From JBEKZQ01 sp049509675 (GTDB lineage: Bacteria; Planctomycetota; Planctomycetia; Pirellulales; Thermoguttaceae), in the NCBI GenBank assembly GCA_049509675.1, contig JBEKZQ010000239.1, positions 1 to 9,726 of the forward strand: a stretch of DNA of 9,726 nucleotides. Reading direction: 5' to 3'. The notes beneath the pieces were generated by a model. It ran no database searches. It was not told the DNA's origin and saw nothing but the letters and a program-made list of their open reading frames with translations. Position numbers and translations under genes: made by a program. Below are positions 1 through 5,294 of the stretch, piece after piece; the stretch's first letter is position 1, and the number at the start of each line of letters is the position of its first letter.

Positions 1-688
1 TGTTGGCCGGCTTCAGGTCGCGGTGAATCACGCCGCGACTGTGGGCGTAGGCGATGGCGTTGGCGACGCTGATGAAGATGTTCAAGAGCCGCGAGAGCGA
101 GTATTCTCTCTCGGCCGACTCGGGCTCCTCCCGCAGTGCGTTGAGAATCTGGCTCAAGCTGCGGCCGCGCACCATCTTCATTGAGAAGAATAGCCGCTTA
201 TCGGCGTCGAAGCCCAGTTCGTGGATCGGCACGATGTTGGGATGCTCAAGCTGCCCGGTGATCTGGGCCTCCTCGATGAAGCGGAGCTTCTTGGCTGACT
301 CGGTCTGGTCCAGCAGATACTTGACGGCCACTTCCCGGCGGATGTCGCAATCCACAGCGCGCAGCACGGCCCCCATGCCACCCCGGGCGATTTCTTCCGC
401 CACCACGTAGCGCTGGCGATTCTGGCCCTGTGCGGCGAGCAATTCGTTGAGGGACCTTTCGCCACGGCGGCGGGCGGACGGCTCCAGGGTAACGACAGAA
501 TTGACGCCTGCGTCGGCCAGGCTGCTGGCCATGCCGTCGATTTGGCCCACGGGAACCTGCGCCGGGACCGCGTCGGGCGTCGGCACGACCAGCGGTTGTT
601 TGCAACTTGGACAGCGGGCGAAACGCCCGGCGAGCTCAGGCTTGACCTTCAGCTTGAGACCACAATGAAAGCAGGAAAAGCGGATCAT
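1..688 (-). CDS. Zinc-ribbon Ser/Thr protein kinase, N-terminal part (runs off the window)
   Basis: The ATG at 688 opens a frame of 229 codons that reaches the left edge without a stop. Residues 1-36 form a small zinc-ribbon-like module with paired cysteines C6/C9 and C26/C29. A linker of about 55 residues follows. The eukaryotic-type kinase fold then begins at about residue 94, with a glycine-rich loop (ARGGMGAV, 101-108), the ATP-anchoring lysine K123 in EVAVKYLL, an alpha-C segment around E139/E140 followed by LEHPNIVPIHELG, and the catalytic loop HRDLKPAN at 222-229, where the window ends. All key residues seen so far are intact, so an active PknB-type kinase is likely. The activation loop, any membrane segment and any C-terminal sensor domain lie outside the window. 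The start is supported by the cysteine module beginning right after it, although the Shine-Dalgarno is weak. Planctomycetes carry many such kinases. The substrate cannot be inferred. Confidence 0.93.
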   Translation of the reverse strand, partial: MIRFSCFHCGLKLKVKPELAGRFARCPSCKQPLVVPTPDAVPAQVPVGQIDGMASSLADAGVNSVVTLEPSARRRGERSLNELLAAQGQNRQRYVVAEEIARGGMGAVLRAVDCDIRREVAVKYLLDQTESAKKLRFIEEAQITGQLEHPNIVPIHELGFDADKRLFFSMKMVRGRSLSQILNALREEPESAEREYSLSRLLNIFISVANAIAYAHSRGVIHRDLKPAN

Positions 689-716
689 GGGAATCACTCG
701 CGGACCGTGGTTCATT

Positions 717-796
717 CCCCGCTGTGGGCCGCATGGCTTCGCCCCGAGCGGCTGCTCCCTCATGTTAGCGAAGCGGTGCGGGAAATCCCAGCGGGG
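717..796. repeat. Imperfect long hairpin in the kinase upstream region
   Basis: Left arm 717-742 (CCCCGCTGTGGG, then CCGCATGGCTTCGC) pairs with right arm 768-796 (GCGAAGCGGTGCGG, then GGAAATCCCAGCGGGG) around a 25-nt loop. The inner 14 positions match except for two, and the outer CCCCGCT and GGG blocks also pair, with small bulges. It fills most of the 169-nt gap between the PAP2 stop and the kinase start. It could be a mobile palindromic unit, an attenuator or a terminator of the PAP2 gene. No T-tract follows it. Confidence 0.6.
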
Positions 797-827
797 CCGC
801 CGAACTTTCAATCTTCAGTGCTGTCCT

Positions 828-855
828 ACTGAAAACTGAACACTGAAAACTTCAA
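828..855. repeat. Short A-rich tandem repeat (14-bp period)
   Basis: ACTGAAAACT occurs at 828-837 and again at 842-851, giving two imperfect 14-bp units just downstream of the PAP2 stop codon. A TTCAGT/ACTGAA dyad (814-819 with 828-833) overlaps the first unit. The low GC contrasts with the surrounding sequence. Function unknown. It may be a small dispersed intergenic repeat. Confidence 0.5.
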
Positions 856-857
856 AC

Positions 858-2117
858 TCAGTACTGGTATCTCACGCCTACGCCGGTCATGTCGGGACTG
901 ACCAGCGGCACGATCTTCAGATGCCGGTCTTCGTGCTGCGTCTCGTTGACGGCCTGGCAGGCCAGGTAGCCCATCCACCAACCCAACCATACCTGGGAGA
1001 GATAATGGGCGTTCTCGTCGATGCGCGCCCAGCCGGTGAACGTGGAGCAGACGAACAGGGCGCCCTTGGCGAACGGATTGTCGACCATGTTCGCCGCCGT
1101 GATGAAGGGGATCGAGCCCATGAAGGCGTGGCCGCTGACGCCATGGTCGTTCTCGAAGGGGTTCCAGTGCGAATTGGTGCCGTCCGAGGGCCGGGCGCCG
1201 CCCAAAGTCCATTGCATCAAGAGCATGGAGGGCGCGCCGACCAGGTACGCCCGCGTGACGCGGTCGCCATAATCTCCCAGAGCGCCCATCGCGGGGACGT
1301 CGCCGTAGTAACGGCCGACCAGGTCCATTGCCAGGAAGGTGGGAATCGTGATCGCCCCGTTGCCGAACTGCTTCCAGAAGTGGGCGACGCCGTTCAGTTT
1401 CGAGGAATCCTGCGGCGTGTGGATGCGCGTGTCGTACCAGGCGGCGACGTGGTTGTCGATCTTGGTGTTGGCCATGATGGCCGCTCCGCCCACACCCAGG
1501 AAGAACTCGGTAAGCGAGGCCGGCGAGTAGTAGTGGTTTATGTCGCTCCAGGTGTCGTCCACGGTGGTAATGAACATACCCTGGATGCGTCCGCGAAAGC
1601 CGGGTGGCGGCGCGGCGTAGGGATCGCCGCTGAGCAAGTGGGCGCCCTCGGGCGGAAGACCTGGCGAGGACGATGGTCCGTCGGCGGGGGCTTGGCCTGG
1701 GGCGGGAGCATTTGCCACCAATGGCTGTAGCGGATCACCCGGGACCACAGGCCCGGTGTTCGGCGCACCAGGCGGAACCGCCGGAAACGCCCCCGCGCTC
1801 GCCGCCCCAACCGGCGGCGGGTTTCCCGCAGGAGAGGCACTACCCGGCGGAGGCAGGCGATTCTGCCCGGCAGTTGTCCCGGCCGTATCTTGCGGGCCGG
1901 ATCGAGATGCCCCGGAGGCATCTGACGCCTGCGCTGCCGGCGTAGCGTAGTCGGGGTGACAAAAGGCCCATTTCTCGCCGCACCCGGTCAACGCGGCCAG
2001 GGCCACGCCGACCAGCACGCCGATCGTTGCACGGGACAGTCGAACCAGTGGAATGATACGAAGAGGAGTCTGCACCACACCCGGCAAAGAAAAGCTCGAT
2101 GGCGACGACAGGAGCAA
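858..2117 (-). CDS. PAP2-superfamily phosphatase-like lipoprotein
   Basis: This is a 419-aa protein if read from the TTG at 2117, the first usable start after an in-frame TAA at 2157-2159. GTG codons at residues 14-15 are alternatives. A hydrophobic stretch (31-45) ends in the lipobox LTGC with C46, so the product is probably a membrane-anchored lipoprotein facing the periplasm. Residues 55-175 are a Pro/Ala/Gly-rich spacer. The PAP2 (type 2 phosphatidic acid phosphatase) core follows at about 185-390. Motif 1 is ARP at 308-310, motif 2 is GVSGHA with H330, and motif 3 is R365-x5-H371. The usual Asp four residues after that His is Gln375 here (HYLSQV). The last residues (GVGVRYQY) resemble a beta-strand ending in an aromatic residue. 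The family removes phosphate from lipid phosphates such as undecaprenyl pyrophosphate or phosphatidate. The substrate here is unknown. A perfect TATAAT about 39 nt upstream supports a start near 2117. Confidence 0.85.
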   Translation of the reverse strand: MLLSSPSSFSLPGVVQTPLRIIPLVRLSRATIGVLVGVALAALTGCGEKWAFCHPDYATPAAQASDASGASRSGPQDTAGTTAGQNRLPPPGSASPAGNPPPVGAASAGAFPAVPPGAPNTGPVVPGDPLQPLVANAPAPGQAPADGPSSSPGLPPEGAHLLSGDPYAAPPPGFRGRIQGMFITTVDDTWSDINHYYSPASLTEFFLGVGGAAIMANTKIDNHVAAWYDTRIHTPQDSSKLNGVAHFWKQFGNGAITIPTFLAMDLVGRYYGDVPAMGALGDYGDRVTRAYLVGAPSMLLMQWTLGGARPSDGTNSHWNPFENDHGVSGHAFMGSIPFITAANMVDNPFAKGALFVCSTFTGWARIDENAHYLSQVWLGWWMGYLACQAVNETQHEDRHLKIVPLVSPDMTGVGVRYQY

Positions 2118-2155
2118 ACCCGCCGTCTGCCGCTCTGGGCGAATCGTGGGCGTGG

Positions 2156-2183
2156 ATTATACTGTGGGAATGCTCGCCTGCAA
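2156..2183 (-). promoter_or_regulatory. Predicted sigma70-type promoter for the PAP2 lipoprotein gene
   Basis: On the minus strand, TTGCAG (2183-2178), a 16-nt spacer and a perfect TATAAT (2161-2156) precede the gene. Transcription would begin near 2149 and leave a leader of about 30 nt before the TTG start at 2117. The -35 box matches consensus only in TTG. Confidence 0.5.
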
Positions 2184-2190
2184 GATCGAT

Positions 2191-2220
2191 TTGCAACGGG
2201 GCGTGCTCTGATCGTATGAT
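2191..2220 (+). promoter_or_regulatory. Predicted sigma70-type promoter for the DUF6807 gene
   Basis: TTGCAA (2191-2196), an 18-nt spacer and TATGAT (2215-2220) form a reasonable promoter. It is divergent from, and close to, the minus-strand promoter, so one regulator bound between them could affect both genes. The predicted transcript starts near 2227 and includes the inverted repeat at 2247-2311 in its leader. Confidence 0.5.
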
Positions 2221-2246
2221 AGCCAAAGCATTGTGTTCAAACATCT

Positions 2247-2311
2247 TGGCTCTTCCGGTTCCAGGTGCAGCCGGAGGAGCGGGCATTTTGCACCTAGAAC
2301 CGGAAGAGCCA
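2247..2311 (+). repeat. 23-bp inverted repeat (leader hairpin) before the DUF6807 gene
   Basis: Left arm 2247-2269 (starting TGGCTCTTCCGGTTC) and right arm 2289-2311 (ending GAACCGGAAGAGCCA) are reverse complements with a single mismatch in 23 bp, around a 19-nt loop. In RNA this would be a very stable hairpin. The only Shine-Dalgarno-like run before the ATG at 2320 (GGAAGAG, 2302-2308) lies inside the right arm, and a second one (GGAGGAG, 2273-2279) is exposed in the loop. It is either a translation-controlling leader or a dispersed palindromic repeat that landed in the leader. Confidence 0.85.
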
Positions 2312-2323
2312 GTATTTCCATGA
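2288..2323 (+). other. Possible 11-codon leader ORF overlapping the DUF6807 start
   Basis: A TTG at 2288 lies 8 nt after GGAGGAG (2273-2279) and opens 11 codons (LHLEPEEPVFP, with the first read as Met). Its TGA at 2321-2323 overlaps the ATG at 2320 as ATGA. Spacing and overlap are what translational coupling would need. The codons come mostly from the inverted-repeat arm, so chance is a real alternative. Confidence 0.2.
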
Positions 2324-3255
2324 ACTGCCGTCCCTGTTTCCTGCTGCTGTTTGCCGCCGCCTCGGCAACTGCCGTTTCGCGTGGTAGTGAAGTCTCGGCC
2401 GAGCGCACTGCCAAAGGCGTCGCCATCAAGATCGATGGCCAACTGTTTACCGAGTATCTGGTCCGCAGTGGCAGCAAGCCGATCCTGTGGCCGATCCTTG
2501 GGCCGACCGGCCAGCCGGTCACCCGCAGTTTTCCCATGGACAGCGCAAAACGCGAGACCAAGGACCATCCCCACCAACGCTCCTTGTGGCTGACGCATGG
2601 GGACGTCAACGGCATCGACTTTTGGGCCGAGACGCCGGGCAGCGGCCAGATCCGGCATCGCGAGTTTGTCACCGTCCGCAGCGGTCGCCAGGCATTGCTC
2701 GTCACCCGCAACGACTGGATCAGTCCCGATGGTGCAAAGCAATGCGAGGATGAGCGCCGCCTGACGTTCGGCGCGGATGCGGCCGGGCGATGGATCGATT
2801 TCGACACTACCATCAGGGCCGGCGACGGCCCGGTCCGCTTCGGCGACACCAAGGAGGGGGCGTTCGGCGTGCGTGTGGCCGAATCCCTGTGCGTCGATGC
2901 CAAGCAAGGCGGACAGATCGTCAATAGCCGTGGCCAGCGCGATGCGGCCACGTGGGGTCAGCCGGCCGAATGGGTCGATTATCATGGCCCCGTCGACGGT
3001 CGGACGGTCGGCATCGCCATCCTCAATCATCCCGGCAGTTTCCGCTTTCCCACCTGCTGGCACGTGCGGACCTATGGACTTTTCGCGGCCAACCCCTTCG
3101 GCCGAAAGGACTTCGGCCCCGGCGGCCAGAGGCAAGGCCCTTACACGCTCGCGGCCGGCCAGACATTACGGTTGAAGTACCGCATCGTTCTGCACTGCGG
3201 CGACGAGAAGGCGGGCAAGGTGGCTGCCGTCTTCGCGGCCTACGCGCGGGAGTAA
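2320..3255 (+). CDS. DUF6807 (PmoA-like) family secreted protein
   Basis: The ATG at 2320 gives 311 aa. It is preferred over an in-frame GTG at 2233 because it begins a clear signal peptide (MNCRPCFLLLFAAASATA), while the upstream stretch only translates the inverted repeat. The mature protein shows the DUF6807 pattern: a first block with PVTRSFPM followed by DHPHQRSLWLTHGDVNGIDF, then WAE, a central FGDTKEGAFGVRVAE, and a C-terminal GPVDGRTVGIAILNHPG, WHVRTYGLFAANPFG and a beta-rich end. The His-rich DHPHQ and WHVR motifs are the family's conserved signatures. The family is often labelled 'methane oxygenase PmoA', but nothing here resembles the integral-membrane methane monooxygenase subunit. 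It is common in planctomycetes near sugar-degradation genes, and its biochemical role is not settled. The protein is probably exported. Its final codons are duplicated downstream of the stop. Confidence 0.9.
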   Translation: MNCRPCFLLLFAAASATAVSRGSEVSAERTAKGVAIKIDGQLFTEYLVRSGSKPILWPILGPTGQPVTRSFPMDSAKRETKDHPHQRSLWLTHGDVNGIDFWAETPGSGQIRHREFVTVRSGRQALLVTRNDWISPDGAKQCEDERRLTFGADAAGRWIDFDTTIRAGDGPVRFGDTKEGAFGVRVAESLCVDAKQGGQIVNSRGQRDAATWGQPAEWVDYHGPVDGRTVGIAILNHPGSFRFPTCWHVRTYGLFAANPFGRKDFGPGGQRQGPYTLAAGQTLRLKYRIVLHCGDEKAGKVAAVFAAYARE

Positions 3256-3310
3256 GGGGGCGAGGGTCGAGAGCCGAGAGCCGCATTCGCGGCCTACGCG
3301 CGGGAGTAAG
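3232..3310. repeat. 25-bp direct repeat flanking a 29-bp insert at the DUF6807 gene end
   Basis: The 25 bp at 3232-3256, encoding FAAYARE and the TAA stop, recur exactly at 3286-3310. The distance is 54 bp, so the second copy is in the same frame. The 29 bp between them (3257-3285) are purine-rich and hold GAGAGCCGAGAGCCG. This is either a 54-bp tandem duplication or a small insertion with a long target duplication. Confidence 0.85.
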
Positions 3311-3594
3311 ATAGGAAATTGGATTGGTCTTGCGCGATTATGCCGTGGGCGCACCGCCTTTAGCAAAAACTCGCCAGGCGTTCGCGCTCAGCCGCCGTGG
3401 CAATAGCTATCTGCTTGACGGACTTGCAGTAGCGTCGCGGGGAATTCTTTCCCAATCCTCGCCGGCCCCGTAAAGCTGCCGGATTCAAGCGCGATATTGT
3501 TTTTCTATTTTGCCGATAGGTTCTCTTGTAGGCATTCATCCCATTCTTTCATACCTGCACAGAACTCCCACAATCGCGATGTTCCGTGCGTAAC
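3311..3594. other. Intergenic stretch with no recognised feature
   Basis: This stretch separates the duplicated gene end from the 98-aa gene. I find no convincing ORF, RNA gene or strong hairpin. An in-frame TTG at 3497 would extend the downstream gene, but that segment has no Shine-Dalgarno and looks non-coding. The second half is AT-richer, as expected for a promoter region, but no clear -35/-10 pair stands out. Confidence 0.5.
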
Positions 3595-3613
3595 AAGGAG
3601 ATTATCTTCGAAA

Positions 3614-3910
3614 ATGTTGGCCTGTTTTCAACAGTTTGACAACATGGATGATCTGAGGCAGTACATCAATACGACCATTTGCGAGCAATATCAACTCCAA
3701 AGCGGGGAGTTTCCCATGACCGAACGGATCCTCCTGCGCGGAAAGAAACCGTGCGGAGTGTATTTCTGTCTGCACGGTCCACGGGCCACGAAGTTCTCGG
3801 CCATCTGGGACATCGACCGCAATCAGATCCTGTTCTACGGCAGCGGCGGCGAGCGTTTTCAGAAGACACAGTTGATCGATAGCCCGATGTTGGAGTCCGC
3901 AGCGGCCTGA
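3614..3910 (+). CDS. Conserved hypothetical protein, 98 aa (planctomycete-type)
   Basis: The ATG at 3614 gives 98 aa. AAGGAG (3595-3600) lies 13 nt upstream, slightly far but the best candidate. A longer reading from TTG at 3497 is unlikely. The protein is soluble with no signal or membrane segment. An N-terminal acidic helix (DDLRQYINTTICEQYQL) is followed by a beta-rich core with LLRGKKPCGVYFCLHGPRA, FSAIWDIDRNQILFYGSGG and ERFQKTQL. The CGVYFCLHGPR segment, with two Cys and a His, looks like its conserved signature. I recall similar short proteins in planctomycete genomes but know no function. The gene stands alone, followed by a palindromic repeat and then csrA. Sequence character and codon use look like real coding DNA. 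Confidence 0.75.
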   Translation: MLACFQQFDNMDDLRQYINTTICEQYQLQSGEFPMTERILLRGKKPCGVYFCLHGPRATKFSAIWDIDRNQILFYGSGGERFQKTQLIDSPMLESAAA

Positions 3911-3990
3911 AACGTTGCGCGGCCCCCGGATGGCCTCAACCGCAGAAAAAGGGGATCCAGTCGCACTATGCCAAACTGTTCGAACGTAAA

Positions 3991-4064
3991 GGGGGCAGGT
4001 CCATGTTTTCGGTCATGAGTCCGGCCAAATGGCAATGCCTATCACGAAAAATGGACCAGACCCC
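3991..4064. repeat. Imperfect inverted repeat upstream of csrA
   Basis: Left arm 3991-4011 (GGGGGCAGGTCCATGTTTTC and one more base) pairs with right arm 4045-4064 (CGAAAAATGGACCAGACCCC) across a 33-nt loop. The GGTCCAT/ATGGACC core is perfect, and the flanks pair with a bulge and a few mismatches. The pattern G-run, GTCC/GACC, CAT, T-run, CG is the same layout as the coding palindrome at 8320-8363, so the two may be diverged members of one repeat family. It ends 40 bp before the csrA -35 box. Confidence 0.6.
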
Positions 4065-4104
4065 AACTTCGCGAAAAAACGTCACTGGCCCAAGAAAGTC
4101 CCGC

Positions 4105-4132
4105 TTGACAATTCCGCACGAATAGATATACA
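4105..4132 (+). promoter_or_regulatory. Predicted csrA promoter
   Basis: A perfect -35 TTGACA (4105-4110), a 16-nt spacer and TATACA (4127-4132) precede csrA. A start near 4139 would leave a leader of about 32 nt that contains the Shine-Dalgarno. Confidence 0.65.
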
Positions 4133-4154
4133 TAGTTACACTAACGCTATCATT

Positions 4155-4164
4155 ACACGGAGGT
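4155..4164 (+). promoter_or_regulatory. csrA ribosome binding site overlapping a CsrA-like binding motif
   Basis: ACACGGAGGT contains a strong Shine-Dalgarno (GGAGG, 4159-4163) 7 nt before the ATG. It also matches 8 of 10 positions of the known CsrA/RsmE RNA consensus (ACARGGAUGU), including the essential GGA. This would allow CsrA to block its own translation, as is known in other bacteria. For this gene that is inference. Confidence 0.5.
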
Positions 4165-4170
4165 TGATCG

Positions 4171-4356
4171 ATGCTCGTCCTATCAAGGCGCGAAAGCGAA
4201 CAGATTAAACTCGGCAGTTCGATCGTCGTTACGGTGGTCCGCGTGGCGGGGGACCGCGTGCGTCTAGGGATCGAGGCCCCTGCCGAGCTGCGCGTGCTGC
4301 GGGGGGAACTGGAACCGCGCGCGAAGCCGGCCGCGGAGAACGTGGACGTGCGATAG
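4171..4356 (+). CDS. csrA: Carbon storage regulator CsrA
   Basis: This is a 61-aa protein of normal CsrA length. The first residues MLVLSRRESEQIKLG match the family start, with L4 and R6 on the RNA-binding beta-1 strand. VVTVVRVAGDRVRLGIEAP is the central core, and RVLRGEL carries Arg at position 44, the key RNA-contacting residue in E. coli CsrA. CsrA is a homodimeric cytoplasmic protein that binds GGA motifs in mRNA leaders and blocks or alters translation. The start is fixed by a GGAGG Shine-Dalgarno 7 nt upstream. The gene has its own promoter and stands alone, converging on a 71-aa gene. No flagellar genes or fliW lie next to it in this window, although csrA and fliW are often neighbours. 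The tail after residue 48 is short and charged. Confidence 0.95.
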   Translation: MLVLSRRESEQIKLGSSIVVTVVRVAGDRVRLGIEAPAELRVLRGELEPRAKPAAENVDVR

Positions 4357-4400
4357 TGTAAGGCGCTGCGAGATGCGTATGCATACCTGCGCGCAAGAGC

Positions 4401-4437
4401 GGCCCGCGCTGCGAGTACAGAACTCACGGCGCGGGCC
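4401..4437. terminator. Hairpin between convergent genes, likely bidirectional terminator
   Basis: Arms 4401-4416 (GGCCCGCGCTGCGAGT) and 4422-4437 (ACTCACGGCGCGGGCC) pair over 16 positions with one mismatch and one G-T pair, around a 5-nt loop. It lies between the csrA stop and the stop of the convergent 71-aa gene, where a shared terminator would be expected. There is no T-tract on either side. The adjacent GTATGCATAC (4377-4386) is a perfect 10-bp palindrome. Confidence 0.55.
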
Positions 4438-4479
4438 CCAATCGCTTGCGTCAACTTCTTGTATAGCGTGCCTGGCCGC

Positions 4480-4695
4480 TTAGGTGCGCGGCCGCACGGC
4501 GCCGGTCAAACCGCTGTAATCCGAGCGGTCGTCCTGATGCCACAGCGGATAGCCGTGCATCACGCGCTCTGCTAGAATGTCCAGTTTCGCCTTCGATCCG
4601 GCCGGGGCGTCGGTGCCCCGGAATTCCTCATTTTCGACCGGATTAAAGTCCTCGTCGTGACCGCACTCCAAAATCGCCTGAAACACGTTCCGCAT
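4480..4695 (-). CDS. Conserved hypothetical protein, 71 aa (planctomycete-type)
   Basis: The ATG at 4695 has GGAG about 10 nt upstream and gives 71 aa. A GTG at 4887 in the same frame is rejected because it falls at the edge of the predicted promoter's -10 region. The protein has no signal peptide or membrane segment. It begins MRNVFQAILECGHDEDF and continues with EFRGTDAPAGSKAKLDILAE, RVMHGYPLWHQDDRSDY and a C-terminal SGLTGAVRPRT. The segment with a helix, PLWHxDDR and a Tyr recalls short planctomycete proteins seen elsewhere. I know no function. It converges on csrA across a hairpin. A near-consensus promoter at 4879-4906 implies a long 5' leader of about 175 nt, so post-transcriptional control is possible. 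Confidence 0.72.
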   Translation of the reverse strand: MRNVFQAILECGHDEDFNPVENEEFRGTDAPAGSKAKLDILAERVMHGYPLWHQDDRSDYSGLTGAVRPRT

Positions 4696-4878
4696 CTCAA
4701 TACCACTCCGATGAAAAAAACTGCCTCTTTGTCCCCTGACTTCAAGGTCGGCAGGAAAACAACCGGGATCGGCGGTTGCCGTCGTGACCTCGCGGCGCCA
4801 GGATTGCCGGGCAGGACAGGATGTGAATCTCTTGAGCCCGAACACTCGAGCCGTGGCACCATGAAGTATAAACAGTTC

Positions 4879-4906
4879 ATTATCCACTAAATTAGGATTT
4901 TGTCAA
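4879..4906 (-). promoter_or_regulatory. Near-consensus sigma70 promoter for the 71-aa gene
   Basis: On the minus strand, a perfect TTGACA (4906-4901), a 16-nt spacer and GATAAT (4884-4879, 5 of 6 consensus) form the best promoter match in the window. Transcription would start near 4872, about 175 nt before the ATG at 4695. No other start with a Shine-Dalgarno is apparent between, so the leader at 4696-4872 appears untranslated. I do not recognise a known riboswitch in it. Confidence 0.65.
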
Positions 4907-4950
4907 GGGCCTGGCGGGCCCCAAATCGCGAATTCATCGTGAATTTCCCG

Positions 4951-4970
4951 CCAGCCACGTCCTTGGCTGG
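4951..4970 (-). terminator. Small hairpin downstream of the 64-aa gene
   Basis: CCAGCCA (4951-4957) and TGGCTGG (4964-4970) form a perfect 7-bp stem with a 6-nt loop. It lies about 70 nt past the stop of the minus-strand 64-aa gene and before the next promoter. No clear T-tract follows on the minus strand, so it is at best a weak terminator. A second small dyad (AATTCA/TGAATT, 4931-4945) lies beyond it. Confidence 0.3.
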
Positions 4971-5038
4971 GGGCAGAAAGCCGAATAGGCAGATCAGTCA
5001 GACTTTTCCGGCGCCGCGGCGGCCGGAATAGTCGACGG

Positions 5039-5233
5039 CTACTTCTCCACGTCCGCCGGCCGTTGGTCCTCCATCGCGCCATGCCGCGCCTCGTACTCCT
5101 CGCACAGCACCGAGGGACAAACCTCCTCCACGTCGCACTTCGCACAGGCGATGCGGATCAGGTCCGAACTGCTCAGCTTCAGGTGATGGAGTTGGCAAAT
5201 CTCGTACAGTTCTTGCAGGTGTTTGCACGGCAT
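5039..5233 (-). CDS. Conserved small Cys-rich protein, 64 aa, putative zinc-binding
   Basis: The ATG at 5233 gives 64 aa. The Shine-Dalgarno is weak. The protein starts MPCKHLQELYEIC and continues HHLKLSSSDLIRIACAKCDV and EEVCPSVLCEEYEARH. Cysteines at 3, 13, 30, 33, 39 and 44 and a His at 5 include a C-x2-C pair followed by two further Cys, typical of a small zinc site. It has no signal peptide or membrane segment. I recall similar short Cys-containing proteins in planctomycetes, without known function. It is on the same strand as holB upstream but separated by 217 nt filled largely by a palindromic element, so co-transcription is uncertain. The plus-strand open frames across it lack any recognisable domain. 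Confidence 0.7.
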   Translation of the reverse strand: MPCKHLQELYEICQLHHLKLSSSDLIRIACAKCDVEEVCPSVLCEEYEARHGAMEDQRPADVEK

Positions 5234-5294
5234 GGCGAACTACTCGGCAACAAGGGAGACGCGGCTGACGCCACCGCCCGTATTCTACCGCCTC

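Noticed and set aside
1840..3135. 431-aa minus-strand frame across the DUF6807 gene.
   Set aside because: It crosses the divergent promoter region and runs antisense to a gene with clear family motifs and a signal peptide.
2320..3255. Methane monooxygenase subunit, from the 'PmoA' family label.
   Set aside because: The protein is exported, has no membrane helices beyond the signal peptide, and matches DUF6807 motifs instead.
3497..3613. N-terminal extension of the 98-aa protein from the TTG at 3497.
   Set aside because: It has no Shine-Dalgarno and its sequence looks non-coding. The ATG at 3614 has AAGGAG upstream.
4696..4887. N-terminal extension of the 71-aa protein from the GTG at 4887.
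   Set aside because: The start falls at the predicted -10 region, and the ATG at 4695 has a good Shine-Dalgarno.
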